From Lishizhenia sp965656535 (GTDB lineage Bacteria; Bacteroidota; Bacteroidia; Flavobacteriales_D; Crocinitomicaceae): 64,000 nucleotides of DNA. Made by a program: the position numbers and the translations under genes. Where the stretch lies: positions 62,001 to 126,000 of the forward strand of contig CBFHKX010000002.1 of the NCBI GenBank assembly GCA_965656535.1, in the 5' to 3' direction. The notes under the pieces are model-generated. The model was given only the letters and a program-made list of their open reading frames with translations, did not search any database and was not told the origin of the DNA. Numbering within the stretch: position 1 is the stretch's first letter; the number at the start of each line of letters is the position of its first letter. This document shows positions 1 through 8,527 of the stretch, piece by piece.

Positions 1-138
1 TACAAAGTAGAAAATCGTATATCTACTTTTGTCAAGTTTGTAAAGATAAAGAAACTGCTCGAAATAGAGAACAGCTTAGTCTTGTTTTCTTGTACTTAAC
101 AAAGTTTAAGAAAAGACATGCTAAAAAAGTGGATTGAT
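1..138. other. Left-edge intergenic region, no gene seen
   Basis: This stretch lies downstream of the wzc stop codon. No reading frame with a plausible start or a recognisable product is visible. On the minus strand TATCTTTA at 48-41 resembles the Bacteroidota -7 box in seven of eight positions and could start a gene left of the window, but there is no matching upstream box. I see no clear terminator hairpin for wzc. Confidence 0.5.
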
Positions 139-2532
139 TTATTTACGCGAGAATAGCTTACCGAGGAAACTACGCTTTTTCTCTTCGCCGTAACCGTAAT
201 TGTACCCGTAATTATACCCGTAACTGTATCCGTAGCGCTTAGAACCATTACCCGATTTTATACCATTAACTAAAATAGCCATTTCTCCTAATGTCTTTTT
301 AGTGTAAAAATCAAACGGAATACGCAACATACGCTTGTCTAACTCATGGGCTCTGGATACATAAATAGTTAAATCTGAATAGTGCGATACAGAAATGGTA
401 TCGGTAACTAAAGAACAAGGTGCGGTATCTACAATAATGTAATCATAGTCTTGCTTTACGGTTTCAAAAAGCTCTGCTAGCCTTTTGTTTAAGAGCAATT
501 CACTTGGGTTTGGAGGAATAGAACCCGAAGATAAATAACGTAAATTTTCAAATTCTTCTGATTGTATAAATAGTTCTTCTAGCTCTAGATTAGGGTTTGC
601 TAGATAATCTGAAACTCCGAGACCTTGTTTTTGTTTAATGTACTCAAGTAATTTTGGTTTTCTTAAATCGAGTCCGATTATAAGTATTTTTTTATCTGTA
701 AATGCTAAAGATCGGGCAAGGTTTAAAGATGTTATTGTTTTTCCTTCTCCGGCAACCGTTGAGGTTACATAAATTACTTTACCACCTTGTTGGTCGCTAT
801 TTAATAAGAAGTTAATGTTTGTTCTTAACATTCTAAATGCTTCTGCAATTGGCGTTCTTAAGTTGTCTTTTGTGATTAACTTGGCATCGTCTTCTGCTTG
901 AGGAATAGAACCCGCTAAAGGTAAATTAAGGTCTTCAATGTCTTTTGCTGTTTTTAATTTAGTGTCCAGCAAATCACGCACATAAATGAACGAAATTGGC
1001 AGTATTAATCCTAACAGAAAAGCACCGAGGTAAATGATTTTCTTTTTAGGACTTACGGGAATTTTATCCGAGTAAGCGCGGTCTATCGTTTTGGTATTAC
1101 TTACCGCAGAAGCCATAGTAATCTCGTTTTCTTCTCTCTTTTTAAGTAAAAAGATATAAAGACTTTCTTTAATTTCTTGTTGACGAACAATTCCTCTATA
1201 ATCTAATTCAAATTGAGGTAATTCGGCTATTTTGGATTGAAACCCTCTGTCTTGTTTCTTTAAGATTTCAATTTCTAATTTAATGCGCGACTGTAAATTC
1301 TTTAAACTAGACACTAAACTCGCTCTTATGCTCTCTAACTGGCCGTTAATTTTATTAATTGCCGGGTTTTTAGCAGAACTTGTACGCAGCAAAGTTTGTT
1401 TTTCTAATACTAGCTCATTGTATTGCGCAGTCATTTGATTGATAGAAACATCTTCAAACCCTAAATTAGCTGGGAGTAGTTCGGTCTGACTTTCACTAAA
1501 GTTTCCAATATAATCATTCATGTATTGTGCTAAACTCAATTGAATTTCGCTCTGGGTAATGGCTGCTTCAATTTCTGTTTTTTGTTCTATAAAACGACCA
1601 GCATCTGTTGCTACATCTGTTAACGAGTTGTCTTTTTTGTAGTTTTTCCCTTGTTCTTCTATACTTGTTAACTGACTCTCAAGTAAAGATAAACGCTTGT
1701 TTAAGAATTGATTGGTGTTTTCTGCTACTTGATTTTTATCCTTAATCGCATCCACACGGTGTTGTTTTACCAAAGCATTTAAGAACGCATTGTTTTCTTC
1801 TACAACGTGACCTGTAATGGTTAAACTTAAAATGTCTGCATCTTTGTTTACTGCATTTACAGTAAGCTTATTCTTTAGGTTATTTACAGTTGACTCAAGC
1901 GGAGAAATGTAATAAACCACTGTTTTGCCTGTAAAGTCTGAAATAAACTCTGGATTGGCTAAAAAACGTACATGTCCAAACTGAAACTCAATTACTTTTT
2001 TAAATTGTGTAGTTAATGTTTTTCCATTCTCTAAACTCAATATAATGTTGTTCTCATCTAAAATTTCAATGTTTAAAGAGAACGTTTGATTTAAAGCTGT
2101 TGAGTCAAAATAAACATACTCGGCTGTTATAGGTTTGTTGCCGTACAATTTAGCGCGTTCAATTCCAGAACGTTCGCCTACTACGTAGAGTTCTTCATTT
2201 AATTGTAATTGTTTTACAATTTTTTCAATTAAAGATCTAGATTTAAAAACTTCTATTTCATTTTCTAAACCTTTACTCGAGTTAGAAAAGCCTAAATCTT
2301 CAAGAGCGGATAAATCGGGTCCGCCAGAATTATTTTCTGTATCCTTAATAAGTACAGAAGTCGTAGAAGAATATACAGGTTTTGTGTAGCGTAAATACAC
2401 AAAAGAAATACTCAAACAAATCAAAATAGAAAGCACAATGTATTTCCAATAGTAAAGATAGCGCTCTAATATTTCGGCTAAATTTAGATTGTCGTTCTGT
2501 TGCTCGTTTGTGTCAAAAGTTTGTTGACTCAT
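139..2532 (-). CDS. wzc: Polysaccharide co-polymerase / tyrosine autokinase (Wzc-type)
   Basis: Inner membrane chain-length regulator and BY-kinase that works with the Wza channel to export polysaccharide. An N-terminal Wzz domain starts near residue 15 with a first membrane segment at about 33-50. A long periplasmic coiled-coil part leads to the second membrane segment near 500-520. The cytoplasmic kinase follows, with Walker A (VAGEGKT, near 592), Walker A' (IGLDLRKPK, near 617) and Walker B (IIVDTAP, near 697). The C-terminus has a tyrosine cluster at about 766-782 (repeated GYNY units), the usual autophosphorylation tail. At 797 residues it has the fused length typical of Gram-negative Wzc. 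It overlaps the wza stop codon by 4 bases, so the two are translationally coupled. No cognate low-molecular-weight phosphatase is in the window. Confidence 0.95.
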   Translation of the reverse strand: MSQQTFDTNEQQNDNLNLAEILERYLYYWKYIVLSILICLSISFVYLRYTKPVYSSTTSVLIKDTENNSGGPDLSALEDLGFSNSSKGLENEIEVFKSRSLIEKIVKQLQLNEELYVVGERSGIERAKLYGNKPITAEYVYFDSTALNQTFSLNIEILDENNIILSLENGKTLTTQFKKVIEFQFGHVRFLANPEFISDFTGKTVVYYISPLESTVNNLKNKLTVNAVNKDADILSLTITGHVVEENNAFLNALVKQHRVDAIKDKNQVAENTNQFLNKRLSLLESQLTSIEEQGKNYKKDNSLTDVATDAGRFIEQKTEIEAAITQSEIQLSLAQYMNDYIGNFSESQTELLPANLGFEDVSINQMTAQYNELVLEKQTLLRTSSAKNPAINKINGQLESIRASLVSSLKNLQSRIKLEIEILKKQDRGFQSKIAELPQFELDYRGIVRQQEIKESLYIFLLKKREENEITMASAVSNTKTIDRAYSDKIPVSPKKKIIYLGAFLLGLILPISFIYVRDLLDTKLKTAKDIEDLNLPLAGSIPQAEDDAKLITKDNLRTPIAEAFRMLRTNINFLLNSDQQGGKVIYVTSTVAGEGKTITSLNLARSLAFTDKKILIIGLDLRKPKLLEYIKQKQGLGVSDYLANPNLELEELFIQSEEFENLRYLSSGSIPPNPSELLLNKRLAELFETVKQDYDYIIVDTAPCSLVTDTISVSHYSDLTIYVSRAHELDKRMLRIPFDFYTKKTLGEMAILVNGIKSGNGSKRYGYSYGYNYGYNYGYGEEKKRSFLGKLFSRK

Positions 2533-3302
2533 AATTGACTGATAATTGTAATGGTGGATAAGGTAGATACAACCACCGAAATAATGGATGCAAATACACC
2601 GCTATTGCTTCTAATAAACGTAGATTGTGAGCGCGCAGCCATGTTGGGTTCAACATACACTACGTCATTTTGCTTCAGATAATAAACAGGAGAGCTAAAC
2701 AGCTCTTTAGAGGTTAAATCTACTCTGTACTCTTGTTTTATACCGTCTACCTCTCGTATTACTAATACATTGTTTCTAACTCCGGTTAAGTCTAAATCTC
2801 CGGCTAATCCTAAGGCTTCTAAAAGTGTGATGCGCTCATTTGGGATTCTAAAAGTTCCAGGTCTGCTAACAGAGCCCAATACAGTTACTTTAAAATTTTC
2901 AATTTGAAGGTGTACAATGGGCTGATTGATATAAGCACTAATTTTTTCTTCTAAGAGCGTTACGACTTCTGTTTTTTCTAGATTTGCGACCTTAATTTTT
3001 CCTAAAACCGGAAAGTTGATGTAGCCTTCTTTGTCTACCAAATACCCAGTTCTTTCACTGTTTCCTTGTAGATATCCATTGTTTAACGCTTGTCCACCTT
3101 GCACAGGTAAGTTAAACTGCTGGGCTTGCTCTACATCTTCTGCAGTAACTAGAATTGAAACAAAGTCGTCTGCTTCTAAAACGGTACGATAAGTTTGTAC
3201 TGTATCTGTGGTTGCATCGTTCTGAAAATAAACCAGTTTTTGCTTGGTTTTACAGCTCATTAAAATAAATAGAACGGTAAAAATCGAAATTATGTACTTC
3301 AT
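2529..3302 (-). CDS. wza: Polysaccharide export outer membrane lipoprotein (Wza family)
   Basis: Outer membrane polysaccharide secretin. I place the start at the ATG at 3302, not the in-frame codon four residues upstream, because it gives a clean lipoprotein signal peptide (MKYIISIFTVLFILMSC) with the lipobox cysteine at residue 17. A Poly_export domain (DFVSILVTAEDVEQAQ region) is followed by SLBB-type beta-grasp units (VTVLGSVSRPGTFRIP). A hydrophobic C-terminal stretch fits the membrane-spanning helix of Wza. It lies directly upstream of wzc with a 4-base overlap, and a good -7 box sits just before it. Length is 257 residues, short as is common in Bacteroidota. Confidence 0.92.
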   Translation of the reverse strand: MKYIISIFTVLFILMSCKTKQKLVYFQNDATTDTVQTYRTVLEADDFVSILVTAEDVEQAQQFNLPVQGGQALNNGYLQGNSERTGYLVDKEGYINFPVLGKIKVANLEKTEVVTLLEEKISAYINQPIVHLQIENFKVTVLGSVSRPGTFRIPNERITLLEALGLAGDLDLTGVRNNVLVIREVDGIKQEYRVDLTSKELFSSPVYYLKQNDVVYVEPNMAARSQSTFIRSNSGVFASIISVVVSTLSTITIISQL

Positions 3303-3330
3303 ATAAATATGCAAATTCAGTTTTTGGGTG

Positions 3331-3338
3331 CAAAGATA
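3331..3338 (-). promoter_or_regulatory. Candidate promoter -7 box for wza-wzc
   Basis: On the minus strand TATCTTTG matches the Bacteroidota -7 consensus TAnnTTTG exactly and lies about 29 bases upstream of the chosen wza start. No TTG box is seen at the expected distance, so this is a half match. If real, it gives the export genes transcription independent of the sugar-specific genes upstream. Confidence 0.45.
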
Positions 3339-3382
3339 GTGATTCTATCTTCTTTGATGTTGTGTTTACCTAGCATCTTCAT

Positions 3383-4492
3383 TTATTTGGAAGGTCTTCC
3401 ACTTAAAAGTCGGAACTTAGCCTTTCTTGCACCGAAATTTTTGTTGAGTAAGAAGAAATATACCATTAATGACAAGAACAAACAGATAGAGAACGTAAAC
3501 AATACCCATTGCCTAAAAAAAGTAGCCAAGGTAAAATACACTAGAATAGTTAGCAAATTGAAGGTTCCAATTATAACACTGGTTTTTAAATGGCTAAATC
3601 CTTTGAAGTCCGTTAATATATGGTGGGTGTGGTTTCTGTCTGGACTAAAAGGACTTCTTCTATTAAACAAACGAATAATTATGATACGCAAGGTGTCAAA
3701 AATAGGTACAACTAAAATACCAATTAAAAGATAAGGAATATTTGTTTTGTGACCCGCTAAAAAATAATGATCATCGCACATCATATTAAACATAGCACAA
3801 GCCATTAAGGCTAGCGTAAAACCGAGTAGCATACTACCGGTGTCTCCCATAAAAATACGTTTTTTTGCAGATAAATTGTAGCGTAAAAAGGCAATTAATG
3901 CTCCTACTAAAGTTCCGCATACGCTGGTTAAGAAAACCATTTCTTCCAACGCAAAAAATAACCCAAAAGTGAAAAGTATAACACAGGCTACTACGCTGGC
4001 TAATCCGTTAATACCGTCTATTAAGTTAAAAGCGTTGATGATGAAAATAATAAAAAGCAGTGTAATGATAAATGCGGGTATGTAGGCAATTTCATGAATG
4101 CCTAAAAAACCGTGAAAATCATCAAACAAAAGGTGTTCATTGCTGATGAGTAAACCGGCTGCAAATACTTGACCCGCAAATTTAACGCGAGGCGAAACGC
4201 TGAGTAAATCGTCTTTTAAACCAACAATAAACAAAACGGTTAGGGCAGGGGTAAATCCTTTTAAAAGGTTATCCGTGTCATAATCTTCTATAAAAAAGAA
4301 AGAAAGCATAAGCACAATATAAAACGCAATACCGCCTAAATTGGGTACAGATTTTGAATGCGAACTTCTGAGATTGGGTGCGTCTAAAATTTTCTTCCTA
4401 TACATGATATTAGAAATTTTAGGCACCAACATGAAAGTTGATACGAAGCTTCCTGCCAAGAGAAGCAGCGCGTATGATAAAGTGGTTACCAA
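3383..4492 (-). CDS. wecA: Undecaprenyl-phosphate sugar-1-phosphate transferase (WecA/MraY family)
   Basis: Polytopic inner membrane enzyme that starts repeat-unit synthesis by moving an N-acetylhexosamine-1-phosphate from a UDP-sugar to undecaprenyl phosphate. Family motifs are present: a DD pair in GLKDDLLSVSP, IDGINGLASV near residue 160, MGDTGSMLLGF, and the histidine motif RNHTHHIL. About ten hydrophobic segments are visible. No ATG is available upstream of the first membrane helix; the start appears to be TTG at 4492 (ATT is the only other choice before a stop), since the next ATG would delete that helix. Sugar specificity (GlcNAc or another HexNAc) cannot be read from the sequence. Confidence 0.9.
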   Translation of the reverse strand: MVTTLSYALLLLAGSFVSTFMLVPKISNIMYRKKILDAPNLRSSHSKSVPNLGGIAFYIVLMLSFFFIEDYDTDNLLKGFTPALTVLFIVGLKDDLLSVSPRVKFAGQVFAAGLLISNEHLLFDDFHGFLGIHEIAYIPAFIITLLFIIFIINAFNLIDGINGLASVVACVILFTFGLFFALEEMVFLTSVCGTLVGALIAFLRYNLSAKKRIFMGDTGSMLLGFTLALMACAMFNMMCDDHYFLAGHKTNIPYLLIGILVVPIFDTLRIIIIRLFNRRSPFSPDRNHTHHILTDFKGFSHLKTSVIIGTFNLLTILVYFTLATFFRQWVLFTFSICLFLSLMVYFFLLNKNFGARKAKFRLLSGRPSK

Positions 4493-4526
4493 AATGATTT
4501 AAGTAAATGTATTTTGAAATTTACTA

Positions 4527-4534
4527 CAAATATA
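4527..4534 (-). promoter_or_regulatory. Candidate promoter -7 box for wecA
   Basis: TATATTTG on the minus strand matches TAnnTTTG and lies 35 bases before the TTG start of wecA, inside the largest gap (159 bases) of the polysaccharide locus. No TTG box is seen at the expected spacing. The gap also has a run of ten T at 4624-4633. Confidence 0.4.
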
Positions 4535-4651
4535 CGACATTTCCCGATTTTAATTCCTTCTTTGCGGTTTTTAGACGTGGTTGGAATGGGGTAGGTTGCT
4601 TGAGTTTATAACAGTTTTATACCTTTTTTTTTTAATATTTTTCCTATTTAG

Positions 4652-5740
4652 TTAAAGATCAAGTAGAATGTCCACAATTCTTTCTGCCGTATTTCCGTCC
4701 CAAAGTTTAGGTATGCTACCTTTTTTCCAATTTCCACTCAATAATTTTTGCATGGCGGGTGCAATTGCCTTGGGATCTGTTCCTAGTAGCTCGTTTGTGC
4801 CTTCTGTAATTGTTTCGGGTCTTTCTGTATTGTCTCTCAAAGTCATACACGGAATTCCCATTACAGTAGTTTCCTCAGTTATTCCTCCAGAATCTGTAAT
4901 TACTGCCTTTGCATTTTTTACCAAGTAATTAAACTCTAAATAGCTTAAAGGTTCTACCATATGGAGTCTGTTGTGCTTAATACCCAACTTTTCAATTATT
5001 TTAGCTGTTCTCGGGTGTACTGGAAAAACTAAAGGTAAGTTGTCTGAATGTGTGATAATCTCACTAATTAATCCAACTAATTTTTCTTCTTCGTCTACAT
5101 TTGCCGGACGATGCAAAGTCATTACAATATAGTTCTCTTTCTTCAAGTCTAATTCCTTCCAAACTGCAGGCTGCATAAACCTTGGCTTTTGCTTTAAAAG
5201 TGTGTCTATCATGGTATTTCCAACATAATAGATTTGTTTTTCTTCTATACCCGATTTTTTTAGGTTGGTATTGGCCAACTCACTTGTTGTGAAAAAATAG
5301 TTCGTAATAGCATCTGTAATTAATCTGTTTATTTCTTCGGGCATGCTCCAGTCATTTGAACGAATACCTCCTTCTACATGTGCAACTTTTGTATGTAGTT
5401 TTTGAGCGGTAATTGCGCAAGCCATTGTAGAGGTAACATCGCCTACTACTAGAACTAAGTCTGCTGGGTTTTCTATTAATTCCTTTTCAAAACCAATCAT
5501 AATACTTGCCGTTTGTTCGGCTTGACTTCCTCCGCCAGCTGCTAAGTTTACGTGTGGTGTAGGAATTTCTAATTGTTCAAAAAAATCACCCGACATTTTT
5601 TTATCGTAGTGCTGACCTGTATGCACGAGTCTGTAATCTATATTTCCCCCTTTTTTTTGAACTTTATGTATGGCGTGAATTATGGGTGCAATTTTCATAA
5701 AATTTGGTCGTGCACCAGCTATGAGTGTGATTTTTTTCAT
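4652..5740 (-). CDS. wecB: UDP-N-acetylglucosamine 2-epimerase, non-hydrolysing
   Basis: Interconverts UDP-GlcNAc and UDP-ManNAc in the cytoplasm. The protein opens with IAGARPNFMKIAPI, typical of WecB, and has GDVTSTMACAI, VEGGIRSND, MPEEINRLITD, HRPANVD and TDSGGITEE, which form the UDP-binding cleft of the family. Length (362) is normal. It lies 6 bases before the GT4 gene stop in the same operon. UDP-ManNAc is usually oxidised to ManNAcA by WecC, but no WecC is in this locus, so ManNAc itself or an enzyme elsewhere must be the outlet. Confidence 0.93.
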   Translation of the reverse strand: MKKITLIAGARPNFMKIAPIIHAIHKVQKKGGNIDYRLVHTGQHYDKKMSGDFFEQLEIPTPHVNLAAGGGSQAEQTASIMIGFEKELIENPADLVLVVGDVTSTMACAITAQKLHTKVAHVEGGIRSNDWSMPEEINRLITDAITNYFFTTSELANTNLKKSGIEEKQIYYVGNTMIDTLLKQKPRFMQPAVWKELDLKKENYIVMTLHRPANVDEEEKLVGLISEIITHSDNLPLVFPVHPRTAKIIEKLGIKHNRLHMVEPLSYLEFNYLVKNAKAVITDSGGITEETTVMGIPCMTLRDNTERPETITEGTNELLGTDPKAIAPAMQKLLSGNWKKGSIPKLWDGNTAERIVDILLDL

Positions 5741-5746
5741 GTTATT

Positions 5747-6955
5747 TTAAACTTTTTCTATTGTGTTAAGCATTTGATTAGCAATCTTTTCACGCTGAAA
5801 ATTTTGTGCTAGAATAAAGGCACCTTCTTTTTTCTTTTGATAAATAGAAGGCTCTGCGATTTTTATTGAAGTATTAATAAATTCAGTCTTGTTTTCGGGC
5901 TCAAAGCATAAACCTGCATTGTACTGCTGAATAATTCCTTTTGTTTCCCCATTTAATCCTAATAATATTGGCTTTCCCATTGCAGCAGCCTCAAATATTT
6001 TAGATGGAATAACCGATAAAAAAGTATCACTTTTTTTAAGGTTCACAAGAGCTATATCCATTACAGATAGGTATTTTTTCACGTCTACTTTAGTTACAGA
6101 CGGTAAAAAAGTAGTGTTTTTCAGCTCCATTTTGTTACTCTGTTCGATTAAGTTTTCTCGTTCTGCTCCATCTCCAATGAATAGAAAATGGAAATCAGGA
6201 TTACTTTTTTGTAAGGGTTCAATTGCGTTTAATATAAAGTCTAATCCATGCGCCATTCCGTGCGTGCCAATGTATCCAAATATAAATTTTGATTCTAGCT
6301 TTAAGTCTTGAAGTACTTTTTGATTTTTAGGTATTGGAGGATAATTTGCTATGTTCACTCCATTTTTGAAAACAGATATCTTATCTTTAGGAACATTCTT
6401 ATTTATTAAATTGTCTTTAAAGGAGTCTGTTACTACTACAATATGCTTTGCAGAGTTATACATTCTTTTCTCAAGCCATTCAAAATACTTTATAATAAGA
6501 TTTCTTTTAGAAGCACCAACGGCAACAATAGATTCTGGCCAAATATCACGTACTTCCATTATCCAAGGTTTCCTTTTCCAGAAACTGAGCCATTTCCCTG
6601 CTAAGGCAGTAAAAAACTGAGGAGAAGTTGCTACTATTTTATCGGTTTTAACCGTTAGACCTGCGAAAAAAGCAGAAATCATAAAGCTTAAAAAGTCTAG
6701 TGTACGCTTTATAAAGCCTTTATTCGCTGCAATAAATGTCCAAACACGTATTACTTTTATACCTTCTATTTCTTCGTGTTGAATCCGTTTGTTTTTATAC
6801 CCTGGGTATATTTTTCCTTTAGGAAAATTTGGGAATCCCGTTATCACTGTAACTTCGGCACCTTTTGCTACCCATTCTTTACAGTGTTCGAAGGTTCTGG
6901 TAGCTGGGGCATTCGTTTCTGGTGGGAAATTGTCTGTTAAAAATAGAATTTTCAT
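5747..6955 (-). CDS. Glycosyltransferase family 4 (WbuB-like)
   Basis: GT-B glycosyltransferase likely to add a sugar to the lipid-linked repeat unit. The N-terminal glycine/proline segment (FLTDNFPPETNAPATR) and the C-terminal nucleotide-sugar domain (IFGYIGTHGMAHGLDFI, FIGDGAERENL, SKIFEAAAMGKPILL) are those of WbuB-type GT4 enzymes that use N-acetylated aminosugars. I prefer the ATG at 6955 because the GTG at 6961 abuts the upstream stop codon and adds only two residues. Donor and acceptor are not determined by sequence. It is the only conventional glycosyltransferase in the locus. Confidence 0.88.
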   Translation of the reverse strand: MKILFLTDNFPPETNAPATRTFEHCKEWVAKGAEVTVITGFPNFPKGKIYPGYKNKRIQHEEIEGIKVIRVWTFIAANKGFIKRTLDFLSFMISAFFAGLTVKTDKIVATSPQFFTALAGKWLSFWKRKPWIMEVRDIWPESIVAVGASKRNLIIKYFEWLEKRMYNSAKHIVVVTDSFKDNLINKNVPKDKISVFKNGVNIANYPPIPKNQKVLQDLKLESKFIFGYIGTHGMAHGLDFILNAIEPLQKSNPDFHFLFIGDGAERENLIEQSNKMELKNTTFLPSVTKVDVKKYLSVMDIALVNLKKSDTFLSVIPSKIFEAAAMGKPILLGLNGETKGIIQQYNAGLCFEPENKTEFINTSIKIAEPSIYQKKKEGAFILAQNFQREKIANQMLNTIEKV

Positions 6956-6961
6956 TGTCAC

Positions 6962-8527
6962 TTAATTTAGTGTAAAAGAACACTTTTCTTTAAAAGCGTA
7001 AGTTGCTTTTGTTGCAGTCGTTGTATTGTTAAAAGAAAGACAATGTTCGTAAGTGGATAGGTCTAACATACAAGGCGAATTAAAAGTGATAAATAGTTCT
7101 CCATTTACATAAATATTCTGTTCTCTCAACGAAACTTCTAAGGATGGATGAAAATGCAAGTGACCAACTAAATTATCTTTTTTGTCTGCAGATATTACTT
7201 CGTCTGTAATGTGTATTCCATGATTTACTTTTTCCACGCTTCTGCTTACCGTAATTTTTTTAGACCGATATCCATTATGTTCTGCCTTTATTAAATTAAC
7301 GCCATCTTCTTTCAATATGGTTTGAGCTCTTTTCCCAACTCTAAACCCACTCCAAACGTCTGACGAGTTTTCGTTATTAACTGTAATTGTATTGTGTGAT
7401 GAAGTTGAACGTTCGATTTGTCTTCTTTTATTTTTTTCGTACGTCGATATACCAGTGTCAACAAGTATTTCTTGGCTATTTTTGTTTACTAAAATCTGTA
7501 AGCTATCCGCATGAGAATGGCCTGGTTGATAACTTGGTGAGATTTGACCAACATCAAAAAGGAGTTCAAGGTTAACTGTTGTTAGCTTTCTGTAACCAGA
7601 TTCTTTCAATTTTATGCTAGAGGGTTCTAATTTAAGTTGGTTAGAATAAGACAATAGGTCTACAGGATTTGCAGAAATATCTGATGTTGTATCATTCACC
7701 TTCGGAACACAATTTCCAGAGAAATTCATAGCGTTCATCCACCCAAGCATCTTAGACGCAGCATTTGTTAACTCTTCTAGTAACAGATTGCCCTTCCAAT
7801 CATTTTTTGATATTAGTTGTATGCTATCCAAAATTCTATGTAGAATAATTTGATGATACATTGGCGTTAACTCGTAATGTGCACCGTCTGGTAAAATCTG
7901 TTCTTTAAGTTGGGTAGTTATAATTTTAAATGCTTTTTTATACAGCTTTTCGTCTCTAAAATAATATGCGCCGAAAAGTAAACCGAAACCATTTTCAAAC
8001 AAATGATTTGCCAAAATATGATACTCGATTTTACTATTTAAACGGTATAAGTCATTAATCAGTTGTTGGTCAATCTGCTCGTTTTTAATTCTATGTTTAC
8101 TCAAAAACTTGACCCAGTTTATTACGCGCAAAGAAATTGGATAAGGCTCAAAACCATCTTTGATTAGCTGTTTTTTTGAGCAGAAATCTTTTATCAGCTC
8201 TAAACCAGTATTCTTTTTCATTGAATCTTGGTTTAAAAAATCAAAATAGTTTAAGTTATAAGTCCAGAGTTTACCATATTTAGATTCATTCCAGTTTATT
8301 TCATCAAAAACTACGGTCTTGTTAAGAAACGTAAATGCTTTTTTGTCATAGACTGTTTTATTTTTAATTACGTAATCATATTGAACTCCAGTATTTTCAA
8401 ATGTTGTTAATCGTATAGGTTTTAATTTATACATTTTGTTTCTTAATCTGTAGACAATTTGAAAAACTATTTGTTGAATTTTAAGACTAATAACCGTATA
8501 ATATATTTTTCTTAGTTTTTTTATCAT
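6962..8527 (-). CDS. Heparinase II/III family protein in polysaccharide locus
   Basis: Polysaccharide-lyase-like protein of the heparinase II/III family found in many bacterial exopolysaccharide operons. The first 270 residues are an alpha-helical toroid (LWTYNLNYFDFL, ANHLFENGFGLLFGAYY). The C-terminal beta-sandwich contains YQPGHSHADSLQ near residue 332, with the histidines conserved in the family, and SSHNTITVNNENSSDVW. No cleavable signal peptide is evident, which is usual for the biosynthesis-locus subfamily. The start overlaps the 3' end of the polymerase gene by 41 bases; the N-terminus resembles family members, so the overlap looks real. Lyases act on uronic acids, yet no uronate-forming enzyme is encoded nearby. 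Confidence 0.87.
   Translation of the reverse strand: MIKKLRKIYYTVISLKIQQIVFQIVYRLRNKMYKLKPIRLTTFENTGVQYDYVIKNKTVYDKKAFTFLNKTVVFDEINWNESKYGKLWTYNLNYFDFLNQDSMKKNTGLELIKDFCSKKQLIKDGFEPYPISLRVINWVKFLSKHRIKNEQIDQQLINDLYRLNSKIEYHILANHLFENGFGLLFGAYYFRDEKLYKKAFKIITTQLKEQILPDGAHYELTPMYHQIILHRILDSIQLISKNDWKGNLLLEELTNAASKMLGWMNAMNFSGNCVPKVNDTTSDISANPVDLLSYSNQLKLEPSSIKLKESGYRKLTTVNLELLFDVGQISPSYQPGHSHADSLQILVNKNSQEILVDTGISTYEKNKRRQIERSTSSHNTITVNNENSSDVWSGFRVGKRAQTILKEDGVNLIKAEHNGYRSKKITVSRSVEKVNHGIHITDEVISADKKDNLVGHLHFHPSLEVSLREQNIYVNGELFITFNSPCMLDLSTYEHCLSFNNTTTATKATYAFKEKCSFTLN

Noticed and set aside
3309..3734. 141-codon plus-strand frame near wza and wecA
   Set aside because: It overlaps wecA in antisense and its translation is lysine-rich without a recognisable domain; wecA is clearly the real gene.
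4624..4633. Run of ten T as a possible phase-variable tract
   Set aside because: It lies after the wecB stop and well upstream of the wecA -7 box, so length changes would not alter a frame or a promoter spacer.
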